Origin: JBCDCU01 sp039180865
GTDB lineage: Bacteria > Pseudomonadota > Alphaproteobacteria > Rhizobiales > JACESI01
Reading direction: 5' to 3'
NCBI GenBank assembly: GCA_039180865.1
Contig: JBCDCZ010000029.1
Location: forward strand, 1 to 25,238
Length of the DNA stretch: 25,238 nucleotides
Shown here: positions 7,296 to 15,014 of the stretch, piece after piece
Position numbering within the stretch: position 1 is the stretch's first letter
Layout: each line of letters starts with the position of its first letter
Position numbers and translations under genes: made by a program
The notes under the pieces: model-generated
The model's database searches: none
The model's input: only the letters and a program-made list of their open reading frames with translations
Told to the model about the DNA's origin: nothing

Positions 7296-8468
7296 TTAGA
7301 ACTTGAGTTCAGGCTCGGCTTGCGGCTGGGCGGCTGTCGTGGCCGGTGCAGCAACACCGTTTGTATCGATCGAAGCAACAATCGGGCTTGAGTCGAAGAA
7401 GATCAGGCCCATTGTTGAGACTTGCTCAGCCTGCGGAAGAGCGAGCGTGAAGTAGTACTTGCACGCGTGCGCAAACGCTTTCGCTGAAGCGTCAAACTGA
7501 CCGCCTGCTTCGCTTTGCTTTGTAATCTGATCGAAGGAATCAGGCTGCGCAATCAAGAGGGCGTCACAGGCCGGAGACGATGCGATGGCACCGCTGTCAC
7601 TCTCAATGATCGGAGCGTAAGAAGCTGGCAGCCGGCTTACCACTGAATCACGAGCGATTGGATTGGTGAAGTTGAGTGCGCGTGTGATGGTGTGGATCTT
7701 ATCGCCGCTTGACGCAACGGTTATCACATCCGTACCGAGGCTGCTGGTTTTCGTGCACGACAGGGCCGTCGAAGAGGACTGGCACTCTGCGTATCCGTCA
7801 TTTTTCAGCATATCGATCGCGCCAGCAAAGCCGCCGCCAACGGTGAGGCCAAGCACTGCCGGAACTTCATCAAACTCGGAGTTAAGACCGCTGACTTCGT
7901 TAGCAGCAGAAAGGCTCGATGCCACGCCCTCATTTGATGGAGGGTCGATTGGTGCTGCTGCTGTTACTGCAGCACCGGTTGCCGCAGCACCCGCAGCTGC
8001 TCCGCCAGCAGCAAGCTGGCCAGCTGAAGCATTGTTGGCGAGGACGACATCAGATTGTTGGTAAAGAAGTGCGATATCGGGGTTGGTCAACCGGCCGGTT
8101 ACGGCAAGACCGTTGCCACCTTGGAAAGACCGGATTGCACGGCGTGTGTTTTTCCCGATGATACCGTCCGGCGCGCCCGCGTTGTGGCCGAGCACGTTCA
8201 GGCGATTTTGTATATCTGCGTTTGCCGCAAGCTCTTGATCAGAAATGACCCGGCGGCTCGAATGCGACTTGCGGCTTGAATAATAGCGCCTCGCCTTCTT
8301 GCGTTTGTGATGCTTGTAAACCTTGTGTCCGATGATTGCGCCTGCGGCGCCGACTGCGACACCGCCAAAGAAGGCACCCGCGCCGCCCGCTTTGGTTTCA
8401 CCTGTCGGAACGAAGAAAAGCAGGCTCGCTCCAACGGCGGTCGCGGTCAGTGTTTGGAGAAGTTTCAT
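7296..8468 (-). CDS. Secreted protein with glycine-zipper and peptidoglycan-binding (PGBD) domain
   Basis: The protein is 390 residues from the ATG at 8468, chosen for GAGGA 6 nt upstream. It opens with a signal sequence (MKLLQTLTATAVGASLLFF). A glycine-zipper-like segment (FFGGVAVGAAGAIIGHKVY) and a basic stretch (KHHKRKKARR) follow. A peptidoglycan-binding type 1 motif comes at about residues 80-136 (IQNRLNVLGHNAGAPDGIIG, then TRRAIRSFQ and VTGRL). An Ala/Gly-rich linker joins a C-terminal half of about 200 residues with four Cys that I do not recognise; it has no visible hydrolase motif. It is probably a periplasmic or outer-membrane cell-wall-associated protein. It ends at a strong terminator, and tauE lies upstream on the same strand with a 166-bp gap. 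Confidence 0.85.
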   Translation of the reverse strand: MKLLQTLTATAVGASLLFFVPTGETKAGGAGAFFGGVAVGAAGAIIGHKVYKHHKRKKARRYYSSRKSHSSRRVISDQELAANADIQNRLNVLGHNAGAPDGIIGKNTRRAIRSFQGGNGLAVTGRLTNPDIALLYQQSDVVLANNASAGQLAAGGAAAGAAATGAAVTAAAPIDPPSNEGVASSLSAANEVSGLNSEFDEVPAVLGLTVGGGFAGAIDMLKNDGYAECQSSSTALSCTKTSSLGTDVITVASSGDKIHTITRALNFTNPIARDSVVSRLPASYAPIIESDSGAIASSPACDALLIAQPDSFDQITKQSEAGGQFDASAKAFAHACKYYFTLALPQAEQVSTMGLIFFDSSPIVASIDTNGVAAPATTAAQPQAEPELKF

Positions 8469-8634
8469 AAGAGTCCTCACTGTAGGGTTTGTTTCGCTGT
8501 GGGGTCGTTCTTGCAATTACGAATTTGCACGGCGGACTTTATGTTAGCTAAGATTTCTGAACCTCCGCTGTATCATACGACACGGCACGACGAATTTGGT
8601 CAAAAAATGACGGACTATGTGCCGCAAGGCTTTC

Positions 8635-9396
8635 CTAGATGATAACACGAAGGCTCAAAATTGCACCAAGGCCGATCATCAGGATCAGAACGACGCGGCG
8701 GAAGTAACCCGGCGAAATACCTGCGCGAATTTGCTCGCCCAATTTCACCCCGGCAAATGTGATTGCAATACCGGGTAATGCGATCAGGATTGTCTCGAGC
8801 CGGACTGCGCCCGCATAAACGAGACCGGCAAAAAACGTCAGGCTTGAAATTGTGAACGAGCAATTGAGCGCCTGGACAACTTGATTAGGTTGAAGCGGCA
8901 CTGACAGGAGATAGGGCGTCACCGGCATAATCTGGGCACCCGTCACCCCGTTGATGAGACCCGTTGAAAACCCAACCGGAGCCGCAAGACGGCGCTCGGT
9001 TCGCGGAGTGATACGAAAGCGCGGATTGAGAAGTGCGAACACGCAATAAGAAATCAGCGTGACACCGAGGACGGACGCCGCAATCTCCTCGTCGACGGTT
9101 AACAGGATTGTCAGCCCTGCGAGAATTCCCAAAGGCGCAGCAATGTACAGCATTCGGAAACGCCAAATAATTTCCCGAAAATGCCCGGCTGACGACATGA
9201 CGATCATATTGCTTGCAAGTGAGGGGATGATGACGATGGGGATACCGTCGCGCAGGCCAATAGTAGCCGCAAGCAGGGTCACCGCGACCGTCGAAAAACC
9301 AAGACCCGTGACACCCTTGACGAGGGCTGCAGTGCTGAGGGCCGTCGCAATAACCGCAATTTCGTAAAGTGAATAGGTTTCGAACGGACTTGCCAT
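8635..9396 (-). CDS. TauE/SafE family sulfite/anion exporter-like permease
   Basis: This inner-membrane protein of about 253 residues has roughly eight hydrophobic segments arranged as two repeats. The N-terminal motif ALVKGVTGLGFSTVAV and the second-half motif FSTGLINGVTGAQIMPVTPY are typical of TauE/SafE permeases. The family is linked to export of sulfite, sulfoacetate and other small anions, but the substrate cannot be predicted here. I prefer the ATG at 9396 (MASPFETY); the frame continues to 9483, but the extra residues are hydrophilic and unlike the family. The ribosome-binding site is weak (GGA 12 nt upstream). No sulfur-metabolism gene is adjacent. Confidence 0.88.
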   Translation of the reverse strand: MASPFETYSLYEIAVIATALSTAALVKGVTGLGFSTVAVTLLAATIGLRDGIPIVIIPSLASNMIVMSSAGHFREIIWRFRMLYIAAPLGILAGLTILLTVDEEIAASVLGVTLISYCVFALLNPRFRITPRTERRLAAPVGFSTGLINGVTGAQIMPVTPYLLSVPLQPNQVVQALNCSFTISSLTFFAGLVYAGAVRLETILIALPGIAITFAGVKLGEQIRAGISPGYFRRVVLILMIGLGAILSLRVII

Positions 9397-9576
9397 TGAC
9401 TGATCTGTTCCGTCCTGCTCGCATAGGTGTACGGATATTGTTAACCAAGTCTTATGCCGGTTCGGTGTAGGATACCGGCGCAACTCGAAAAAGGCCTAAA
9501 ATTCAAATCAAAAGACAAACGAGGCGAATCAGGGTACCTTTTTTGAGGTTACAGTTGAGCGGAAGGAGGCACTACC

Positions 9577-10170
9577 ATGCCACGCCTGTTCGTCGGTCTG
9601 GAACTCACCCCAGACATTGCATTCGCCCTGTCACTGAAAAGGGGCGGCCTCACTGGCGCCCGCTGGATAGACACCGAAAAATTCCACATCACATTGCGTT
9701 TCATCGGCGATGTTTGCGATCGGACCGCTGACCAGGTGGTCGGCGAACTTGACCGCATTGATCGTGAGCCTTTCGAGATCAGCCTCGGTAATCTCGATAC
9801 GTTTGCATCTCGCAAACCACATTCCCTTTGGGCGAGCGTCCAGCCTAACGCGGACCTTATGAGTCTTCAGATTGATGTGGAGCGGGCCGTTCGGCGTGCC
9901 GGGCTTGAACCCGACAGTCGTAAGTTCACACCGCACGTGACGTTGGCGCGTCTCAAAGGGCCAACCCATGAAGACGTCGCCCGCTATCTGACCGAGCGCG
10001 GTGAGTTTCAGTCGCTGCCGTTCAAAGTCGATGAGTTCGTGCTGCTTTCATCGCGCAAGGGAACCGGCGGCGGGCCTTACATCGTAGAAGAACGGTTCGC
10101 GCTCTATGAGGATGATGCTCACGAAGCGTACTTCGAAGATGATTACGCGAGCTTATCGAGCAGCTTCTGA
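9577..10170 (+). CDS. thpR: RNA 2',3'-cyclic phosphodiesterase (2H family, ThpR/LigT)
   Basis: This 197-residue 2H phosphoesterase has both catalytic HxTx motifs, H37-I-T-L and H120-V-T-L, at the spacing expected for ThpR. The N-terminus MPRLFVGLEL matches the usual RLFVAI-type beginning. The enzyme opens 2',3'-cyclic phosphates on RNA ends to 2'-phosphate; members are also known for 2'-5' RNA ligase activity in vitro. A strong AAGGAGG lies 8 nt before the ATG. The acidic C-terminal tail (YEDDAHEAYFEDDYASL) is longer than I would expect, and its codons overlap the convergent tyrosine phosphatase gene by 28 bp. Confidence 0.93.
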   Translation: MPRLFVGLELTPDIAFALSLKRGGLTGARWIDTEKFHITLRFIGDVCDRTADQVVGELDRIDREPFEISLGNLDTFASRKPHSLWASVQPNADLMSLQIDVERAVRRAGLEPDSRKFTPHVTLARLKGPTHEDVARYLTERGEFQSLPFKVDEFVLLSSRKGTGGGPYIVEERFALYEDDAHEAYFEDDYASLSSSF

Positions 10171-10607
10171 TTGGCTTCATGAAGCATGCGGAAAACGGTG
10201 TCGAAACCGTCCGGACCGCCATAATACGGATCGGGGACATCCACGGTTTCGCCCGCGGCATAGGTCATGAACAGGGCGATCTCCGCCTTACCGGAGCTTT
10301 TTTGCCGAACCGCATCGGAAAGGTTGCTGCGATCCATGCATAAGATCAGGTCGAATTCTTCGAAGTCATTGTCCTGGAGTTGACGCGCCCGTTGGTTGGA
10401 AATGGCAATTCCGTTGCTGCGTGCGACGTCAATCGATCGCGGGTCGGGCTTTTTGCCAATGTGATAGGCTGCTGTTCCGGCAGAATCGCAAAAGAGATGC
10501 TGCGTCTCGTTTTGGGACGCGAGATGCGCGAAAATCCCTTCCGCAAGAGGAGAGCGGCATATGTTTCCAAGGCAAACGAAAAGAACCCTTTGAATGGACG
10601 CGGTCAT
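10143..10607 (-). CDS. Low-molecular-weight protein-tyrosine phosphatase
   Basis: This 154-residue cytoplasmic phosphatase is of normal family length. The N-terminal P-loop C(X)5R-S is C12-LGNIC-R18-S19, and the general acid is D126 in VPDPYYGG. The segment SAGTAAYHIGKKPDPRS is also a family signature. Members dephosphorylate protein tyrosines, for example on exopolysaccharide kinases (Wzb type), or small substrates; no tyrosine kinase or polysaccharide locus is adjacent, so the partner is unknown. It is divergent from the pterin dehydratase gene with 74 bp between. Its last nine codons overlap the end of thpR on the other strand. Confidence 0.95.
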   Translation of the reverse strand: MTASIQRVLFVCLGNICRSPLAEGIFAHLASQNETQHLFCDSAGTAAYHIGKKPDPRSIDVARSNGIAISNQRARQLQDNDFEEFDLILCMDRSNLSDAVRQKSSGKAEIALFMTYAAGETVDVPDPYYGGPDGFDTVFRMLHEANQKLLDKLA

Positions 10608-10681
10608 AGCTGTCGCCTATATCATGAACGGTTGAAACGCGGACTTCTGAGATCTCTTAGACCACAAGGGTTGAGAACGAT

Positions 10682-10975
10682 ATGGCAAAAAGACTGACGG
10701 ACACCGAGCGCGCGACTGCACTCGACTCACTCAAGGACTGGTCGATGGTCGACGGCCGGGACGCAATCTTCAAAAGTTTCAAATTCAGCGACTTTAACGC
10801 TGCCTTTGGCTTCATGGCCCGTGCTGCGCTGGTCGCAGAAAAAATGGACCACCATCCCGAATGGTTTAATGTTTACAACAGGGTTGATGTGACCTTATCG
10901 ACCCATGATGCGGGTGGTTTGACGCAGCTTGACGTCAATCTGGCGCTTTCAATGGACGCTATCGCCGGGGCTTGA
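10682..10975 (+). CDS. phhB: Pterin-4a-carbinolamine dehydratase
   Basis: This 97-residue protein carries the full family signature KMDHHPEWFNVYNRV, with H57, H58, P59, E60 and W61, followed by H75-D76. The enzyme dehydrates 4a-hydroxytetrahydrobiopterin, recycling the pterin used by phenylalanine hydroxylase. No phenylalanine hydroxylase gene is in the window; in many bacteria lacking it the protein is thought to serve other pterin chemistry, such as molybdopterin. The role here is therefore open. The ribosome-binding site is weak (GAGAA 4 nt before the ATG). The next gene begins about 80 bp downstream on the same strand. Confidence 0.93.
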   Translation: MAKRLTDTERATALDSLKDWSMVDGRDAIFKSFKFSDFNAAFGFMARAALVAEKMDHHPEWFNVYNRVDVTLSTHDAGGLTQLDVNLALSMDAIAGA

Positions 10976-11054
10976 TAGGCCATTTCGCCTTTATCGTGGG
11001 CGTAAACGTCACCATATATTTGGGTAGACAGGCTGAAAGCAGGGAATGCCGGAC

Positions 11055-11450
11055 ATGACGAAAACACTTGAGGGTGAGATTCTGGCGCGCGATGAAAAGA
11101 CCCCGTTTGACGAGGAAAAAGCAGCACGCGATGAAGCCAGGGTGCGCGCCGGTTTCTGGAAAACCGTAAGAAAAGCGCTGCGCGTCATTCCGTTTTCCAA
11201 TGAAGTCGTCGCCGCCTATTTCTGCGCATTTGATTCGAAAACCCCGAGGGCGGTTCGCGCGACCCTTCTAGGGGCACTGGCCTATTTCGTTTTGCCCCTC
11301 GATAGCATTCCGGATTTTATTTTCGGGATCGGGTTTTCAGATGACATCACCGTATTGACCGCGGTACTCGCGACCCTCGGCGCCCATATCACCGACGAGC
11401 ACCGGGCAAAGGCGCGTGAAGCTCTGAATGAAAAGCTGGACGATCTCTAA
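11055..11450 (+). CDS. DUF1232 (YkvA-like) small membrane protein
   Basis: The C-terminal half has the DUF1232 core AYFVLPLDSIPDFIFGIG followed by FSDDITVLTAVLATLGA, where the Pro-Leu-Asp-x-Ile-Pro-Asp pattern is diagnostic. The N-terminal half is charged and hydrophilic. A preceding hydrophobic stretch (ATLLGALAYFVLPL) suggests one or two membrane segments. The family's function is unknown. I choose the ATG at 11055 because AGGGA (11041-11045) lies 9 nt upstream; an in-frame ATG at 11046 is immediately after that site, too close for it to serve. The gene is convergent with the PBP gene, 33 bp apart, and no terminator is visible between them. Confidence 0.88.
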   Translation: MTKTLEGEILARDEKTPFDEEKAARDEARVRAGFWKTVRKALRVIPFSNEVVAAYFCAFDSKTPRAVRATLLGALAYFVLPLDSIPDFIFGIGFSDDITVLTAVLATLGAHITDEHRAKAREALNEKLDDL

Positions 11451-11483
11451 GCGACCATCGGAAGCATTCGTTCAAGTCTCAGC

Positions 11484-13667
11484 TTAGTTGCCGCCGAAAA
11501 TCCGTTTGAAAAACCGCTTAAGGCCGCCGCCTTCGCCATCATTGGCGCGGACTATAGAAGGCCCGTCCTGGCGCCCTCCGTTTTGTTCAATGACATCATC
11601 GATGTTTTCGGGAAGGTTGCCTGCGAAAATTCGTTCCCCATAGCGTCCCGGAAGATCGGCGACGGGAATGCCCTGGTGCGCTTCTTCCATAAACTGTTTC
11701 CAGATTGCCGCTGGAAGATTACCGCCGGAAGCCCGTTTCGTCGGCGAATTGTCGTCATTGCCGACCCAAACGACTGTTGTCAGATTGGCAGTGAAACCGG
11801 CAAACCAGGCGTCACGGAAATCCTGGCTTGTTCCGGTCTTGCCACCCGCTGGCCAGTTTTTCAGGGCCGCTCGTTTCCCCGTACCGTGCACCAATGTCCG
11901 CGACAGCATGTAATTCATCTGGCCGAGTTGTTCGGGCGCCATCACCTGACCATAGCTCTCTGATCCGGACCGCTGATAGAGGATATCGCCATCCCGCGTC
12001 ATGATCCTTTTGATTATGAACGGTTCGACGCGATACCCGCCATTGGCAAACGGAACATAAGCTGTCGCGAGTTCAAATGGGGTGACTTCGGATGTGCCGA
12101 GGGAGAGCGAAGGATTGGCGGCAAGTTTTGATGCTATCCCAAGTCGGTTCGCGACTTCGACGACGGCTTCCGGACCGATCTCCGCCGCAAGTTTGGCGGC
12201 AATCGTATTCAGCGATTTCGCAAGCGCGTCTTTGACCGCAATGTCGCCTTCGAATTTGTTTGAATAATTTCTTGGTCGCCAGCCTTTGATGGAAACCGGT
12301 CCATCGACCCGGATGGTCTCCGGCGTCAGTCCGCGTTCCATAGCGGCGAGATAAACGAACGGTTTGAATGCGGATCCCGGCTGGCGCTTGGCGCGGACCG
12401 CCCGGTTATATTGGCTTGCAGCATAATTCCGTCCGCCGACCATGGCCCGAACGGCGCCGATGCCATCCATTGAAACCAGTGCTCCCTGCGAGACACCGAG
12501 CTTTTCGCCGTTTTCGTCGAGTCCATCGGCAATCGCTGTTTGGGCAAAGATTTGCAAATGGCGGTCGATCGTGGTGTCGACGATAATGTCTTCCGAAATC
12601 GACCCAACGTAATCGGGGAGAACGTCAACCACCCAGTCAGCGATATAGTTCGGGGCTCCTGTGCGGCGCGGGGTAATGCGGGCTGGATCGAGGGTCAGTG
12701 CGAGTTCACGTTCGCGCGGGGTAATGAAGCCTTCCCGCTCCATTGCGGCGAGTACGAGTTTGGCGCGCGCTTGGGCGCCCTCGGGATTTTTATTCGGCGC
12801 GAGCCGTGAAGGCGCTTTCACAAGACCGGCGAGTATCGCGGCTTCGCCAAGGTTTACGTGCCGGGCGGATTTCTTGAAATAGGTGCGGGCCGCCGCATCG
12901 ACACCGTAGGCGCCAGCACCGAAATAGACGCGGTTCAGATAGAGCTGCAGGATTTCGTCTTTTGTTAGCTCCGCTTCCAGCCAGAGCGCGAGGATGAGTT
13001 CCTGGATCTTACGCTCGATTGTTCGTTCGGGCTTCAGGAAGAGGTTCTTTGCCAACTGCTGGGTGATCGATGATCCACCCTGGATAAGCCGACCTGCCTC
13101 AAGGTTTGCGAGCATGGCGCGCGAAAACCCGACAATATCGAAACCGAAATGGCTGTAAAAACGCCTGTCTTCAATCGCGATGATGGCTTCTGACAGATAA
13201 ACCGGCATTTCCGACAAAGGAACGGCTTCACCACCAGTCGCTCCGCGATTAGCGATCAGCGACCCATCAACCGCAACAATCCGAACATTCGGCGGACGAT
13301 CCGGGATCTGCCAGGTGGTGCTACTTGGCAGCGTCAATGTATAATAGGTGAGGATTCCGACAACACCGATCACGGCCCAAAGGCCAAGAACAGTGCCCCA
13401 ATAGACACTCCGGCGGATGAAGCGGACAAGACCTGATGATGACCTCGGTTTTTTACGTTTGCCGGCACCCGAGCGTCTGCGAGTCTTGGGTGCTGACGCC
13501 TTCTTGCGACCTGACGCCTTGGTCTTGCGTGCACCGGGCGTCGTGGCAGCGGTGCGATCGTCATCGCTCAATCCAAGATCGAGAAAACTTCCTGACAGCT
13601 TTTCTTCCGTATCGAACACCGGCTCGATCCGTTCGGCTTTGCCTCTGCCAGGTTTTTTTCGTGCCAT
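11484..13667 (-). CDS. Class A penicillin-binding protein (PBP1A-type transglycosylase/transpeptidase)
   Basis: This is a bifunctional peptidoglycan synthase of 727 residues from the ATG at 13667 (AGG 10 nt upstream; a longer frame reaches 13703). A very basic cytoplasmic tail rich in Lys, Arg and Ser (about 45-85) precedes one membrane anchor (about 86-108). The glycosyltransferase domain shows AIEDRRFYSH with its catalytic Glu near 166, then GGSSITQQLAKN and LYLNRVYFG. The transpeptidase domain has S432-A-F-K435, S485-L-N487 and K610-T-G612. All key residues are intact, so the protein should polymerise glycan strands and crosslink them in the periplasm. A CtrA-type box lies about 58-72 bp upstream. 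It is monocistronic and convergent with the DUF1232 gene. Confidence 0.96.
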   Translation of the reverse strand: MARKKPGRGKAERIEPVFDTEEKLSGSFLDLGLSDDDRTAATTPGARKTKASGRKKASAPKTRRRSGAGKRKKPRSSSGLVRFIRRSVYWGTVLGLWAVIGVVGILTYYTLTLPSSTTWQIPDRPPNVRIVAVDGSLIANRGATGGEAVPLSEMPVYLSEAIIAIEDRRFYSHFGFDIVGFSRAMLANLEAGRLIQGGSSITQQLAKNLFLKPERTIERKIQELILALWLEAELTKDEILQLYLNRVYFGAGAYGVDAAARTYFKKSARHVNLGEAAILAGLVKAPSRLAPNKNPEGAQARAKLVLAAMEREGFITPRERELALTLDPARITPRRTGAPNYIADWVVDVLPDYVGSISEDIIVDTTIDRHLQIFAQTAIADGLDENGEKLGVSQGALVSMDGIGAVRAMVGGRNYAASQYNRAVRAKRQPGSAFKPFVYLAAMERGLTPETIRVDGPVSIKGWRPRNYSNKFEGDIAVKDALAKSLNTIAAKLAAEIGPEAVVEVANRLGIASKLAANPSLSLGTSEVTPFELATAYVPFANGGYRVEPFIIKRIMTRDGDILYQRSGSESYGQVMAPEQLGQMNYMLSRTLVHGTGKRAALKNWPAGGKTGTSQDFRDAWFAGFTANLTTVVWVGNDDNSPTKRASGGNLPAAIWKQFMEEAHQGIPVADLPGRYGERIFAGNLPENIDDVIEQNGGRQDGPSIVRANDGEGGGLKRFFKRIFGGN

Positions 13668-13724
13668 ACTGAAGGAACCTCTAACCCCGGGGTTAACGCG
13701 CATTCCGATTTTATTGCGGCGCCT

Positions 13725-13739
13725 TTAAGGGGCCGTTAA
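13725..13739. promoter_or_regulatory. Candidate CtrA-binding site (TTAA-N7-TTAA)
   Basis: TTAA at 13725-13728 and TTAA at 13736-13739 are separated by exactly seven bases (GGGGCCG), the full consensus of the alphaproteobacterial cell-cycle regulator CtrA. The site lies 58-72 bp before the PBP start and about 160 bp before the acyltransferase start. Only the sequence match is seen; binding is inference. Confidence 0.55.
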
Positions 13740-13775
13740 GGAGCGCGTTTCCCATCCCGCTGCTCCGTTAATAGC

Positions 13776-13795
13776 GCCTGGACCTGAAGCCAGGC
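13776..13795. repeat. Short inverted repeat between the PBP and acyltransferase genes
   Basis: GCCTGG and CCAGGC (6-bp arms, 8-nt loop) form a possible small hairpin. There is no T-run on either side, so it is not a terminator. A role is unknown. Confidence 0.4.
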
Positions 13796-13901
13796 TGAAC
13801 GCGTTATGCTTGCGTATTAAGCTTGTCGACACGATAGACGCGCATTGTCTGCCATTTTATGGCACTAAGGTCAGGAATGCGGCGGAAAAAGGGCATGTAG
13901 C

Positions 13902-15008
13902 GTGACCGACGAGAAGACATTGCGAATGGTGCTTGCCAAGACGGGGCAGGGTGGCGCGGACCGTATCGAATGGGTCGATTACGCGAAAGGTTTCTGCATC
14001 GTCTTTGTGGTCATGATGCACGCAACGCTTGGCGTTGGCGAAGCAGCCGGACGCGAGGGCTTCATGCACTATGTGGTCGAGTTCGCGCGCCCCTTCCGCA
14101 TGCCGGATTTCTTTATGATTGCCGGGCTTTTCCTCGCCCTTGTGATCGACCGGCCCTGGAGGAGTTATCTTGATAAAAAGGTGCTGCACTTCGTCTATTT
14201 CTACCTGATCTGGACCTTCATCCAGTTTGGCGTCAAGATCCCAGTCTATGGCGCGGAATACGGCTATGATGCGCTTCCCTTCCTCTATTTGTCGACACTC
14301 TGGGAACCGTTCTCGACGCTCTGGTTCATCTACATGCTGCCGGTGATGTTTGTCGTGACGAAGCTCTTGCGTCCGATCCCCTGGCCGATCGTTCTCGCCG
14401 GTGCGGCCATTCTTCAGATCGCGCCAATCCATACCGGCAATCTCATCGTGGACGAGTTCGCGTCACGCTACGTCTATTTCCTTGCAGGCTATCTCTTCGC
14501 GGCTCATATCTTCCAACTTGCCGAGGCAGCGCGTCAGCGCTGGGGCCTCGCCGTCATCGGGCTTCTTGTCTGGTCCGTCGTAAACGGGGCGCTCGTCTTT
14601 ACGCCGACCACCTTCTTCGGTGAATCGATAAAGCTTGCCGACCTCCCTGTCGTATCCCTTGCGCTTGGCGTTGCGGGAGCTGCCGGCGTTATTCTCGCCT
14701 CCGCGCTCCTTGCCAAGGTCCGCTTCATGGAGTTCCTTCGGGTCTGTGGGCAACACTCGATCGTCGTTTATCTTGCCTTTTTCTTCCCGATGGCGGTTAG
14801 CCGGATTATTCTGCTGAAACTCGGCATTATCGACGATATTGGCGTTATTTCTCTGATCGTGACCGCGACCGCAGTGATAGCGCCGCTCATTCTTTACTTC
14901 GTCATCAAGAAGATCGGCTTCGGGCTCTTCCTCTTCGAGCGACCTGCCTTTGCCCGCCTGGACACGGGAACGCGTCCCGATAAAGCCCGCTTGCAGGCTG
15001 CGGAGTAG
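13902..15008 (+). CDS. Acyltransferase family 3 (OpgC/OafA-like) membrane protein
   Basis: This 368-residue integral membrane protein has about ten hydrophobic segments. It begins RIEWVDYAKGFCIVFVVMMH, the typical family-3 entry (hydrophilic lead, then DYAKG and a conserved His), and continues with RPFRMPDFFMIAGLFLA. Family members move acyl groups from the cytoplasm onto sugars such as O-antigen, glucans (OpgC) or exopolysaccharide. The substrate is not predictable; no glycosyltransferase is adjacent. The start is a GTG at 13902 with GGG about 8 nt upstream; an ATG at 13926 is an alternative that would remove eight residues. It is convergent with ackA, with only 6 bp between the two stops. 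Confidence 0.9.
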   Translation: MTDEKTLRMVLAKTGQGGADRIEWVDYAKGFCIVFVVMMHATLGVGEAAGREGFMHYVVEFARPFRMPDFFMIAGLFLALVIDRPWRSYLDKKVLHFVYFYLIWTFIQFGVKIPVYGAEYGYDALPFLYLSTLWEPFSTLWFIYMLPVMFVVTKLLRPIPWPIVLAGAAILQIAPIHTGNLIVDEFASRYVYFLAGYLFAAHIFQLAEAARQRWGLAVIGLLVWSVVNGALVFTPTTFFGESIKLADLPVVSLALGVAGAAGVILASALLAKVRFMEFLRVCGQHSIVVYLAFFFPMAVSRIILLKLGIIDDIGVISLIVTATAVIAPLILYFVIKKIGFGLFLFERPAFARLDTGTRPDKARLQAAE

Positions 15009-15014
15009 CTGAAC

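Noticed and set aside
9441..9455. Second CtrA-like site TTAA-N7-TTAT before the TauE-type gene
   Set aside because: It has one mismatch in eight fixed positions, which is expected often by chance; not enough to list as a feature.
13857..14432. Minus-strand open frame of 191 codons, very rich in charged residues
   Set aside because: This is the usual antisense image of a membrane-protein gene (the acyltransferase), where hydrophobic codons read as charged ones on the other strand.
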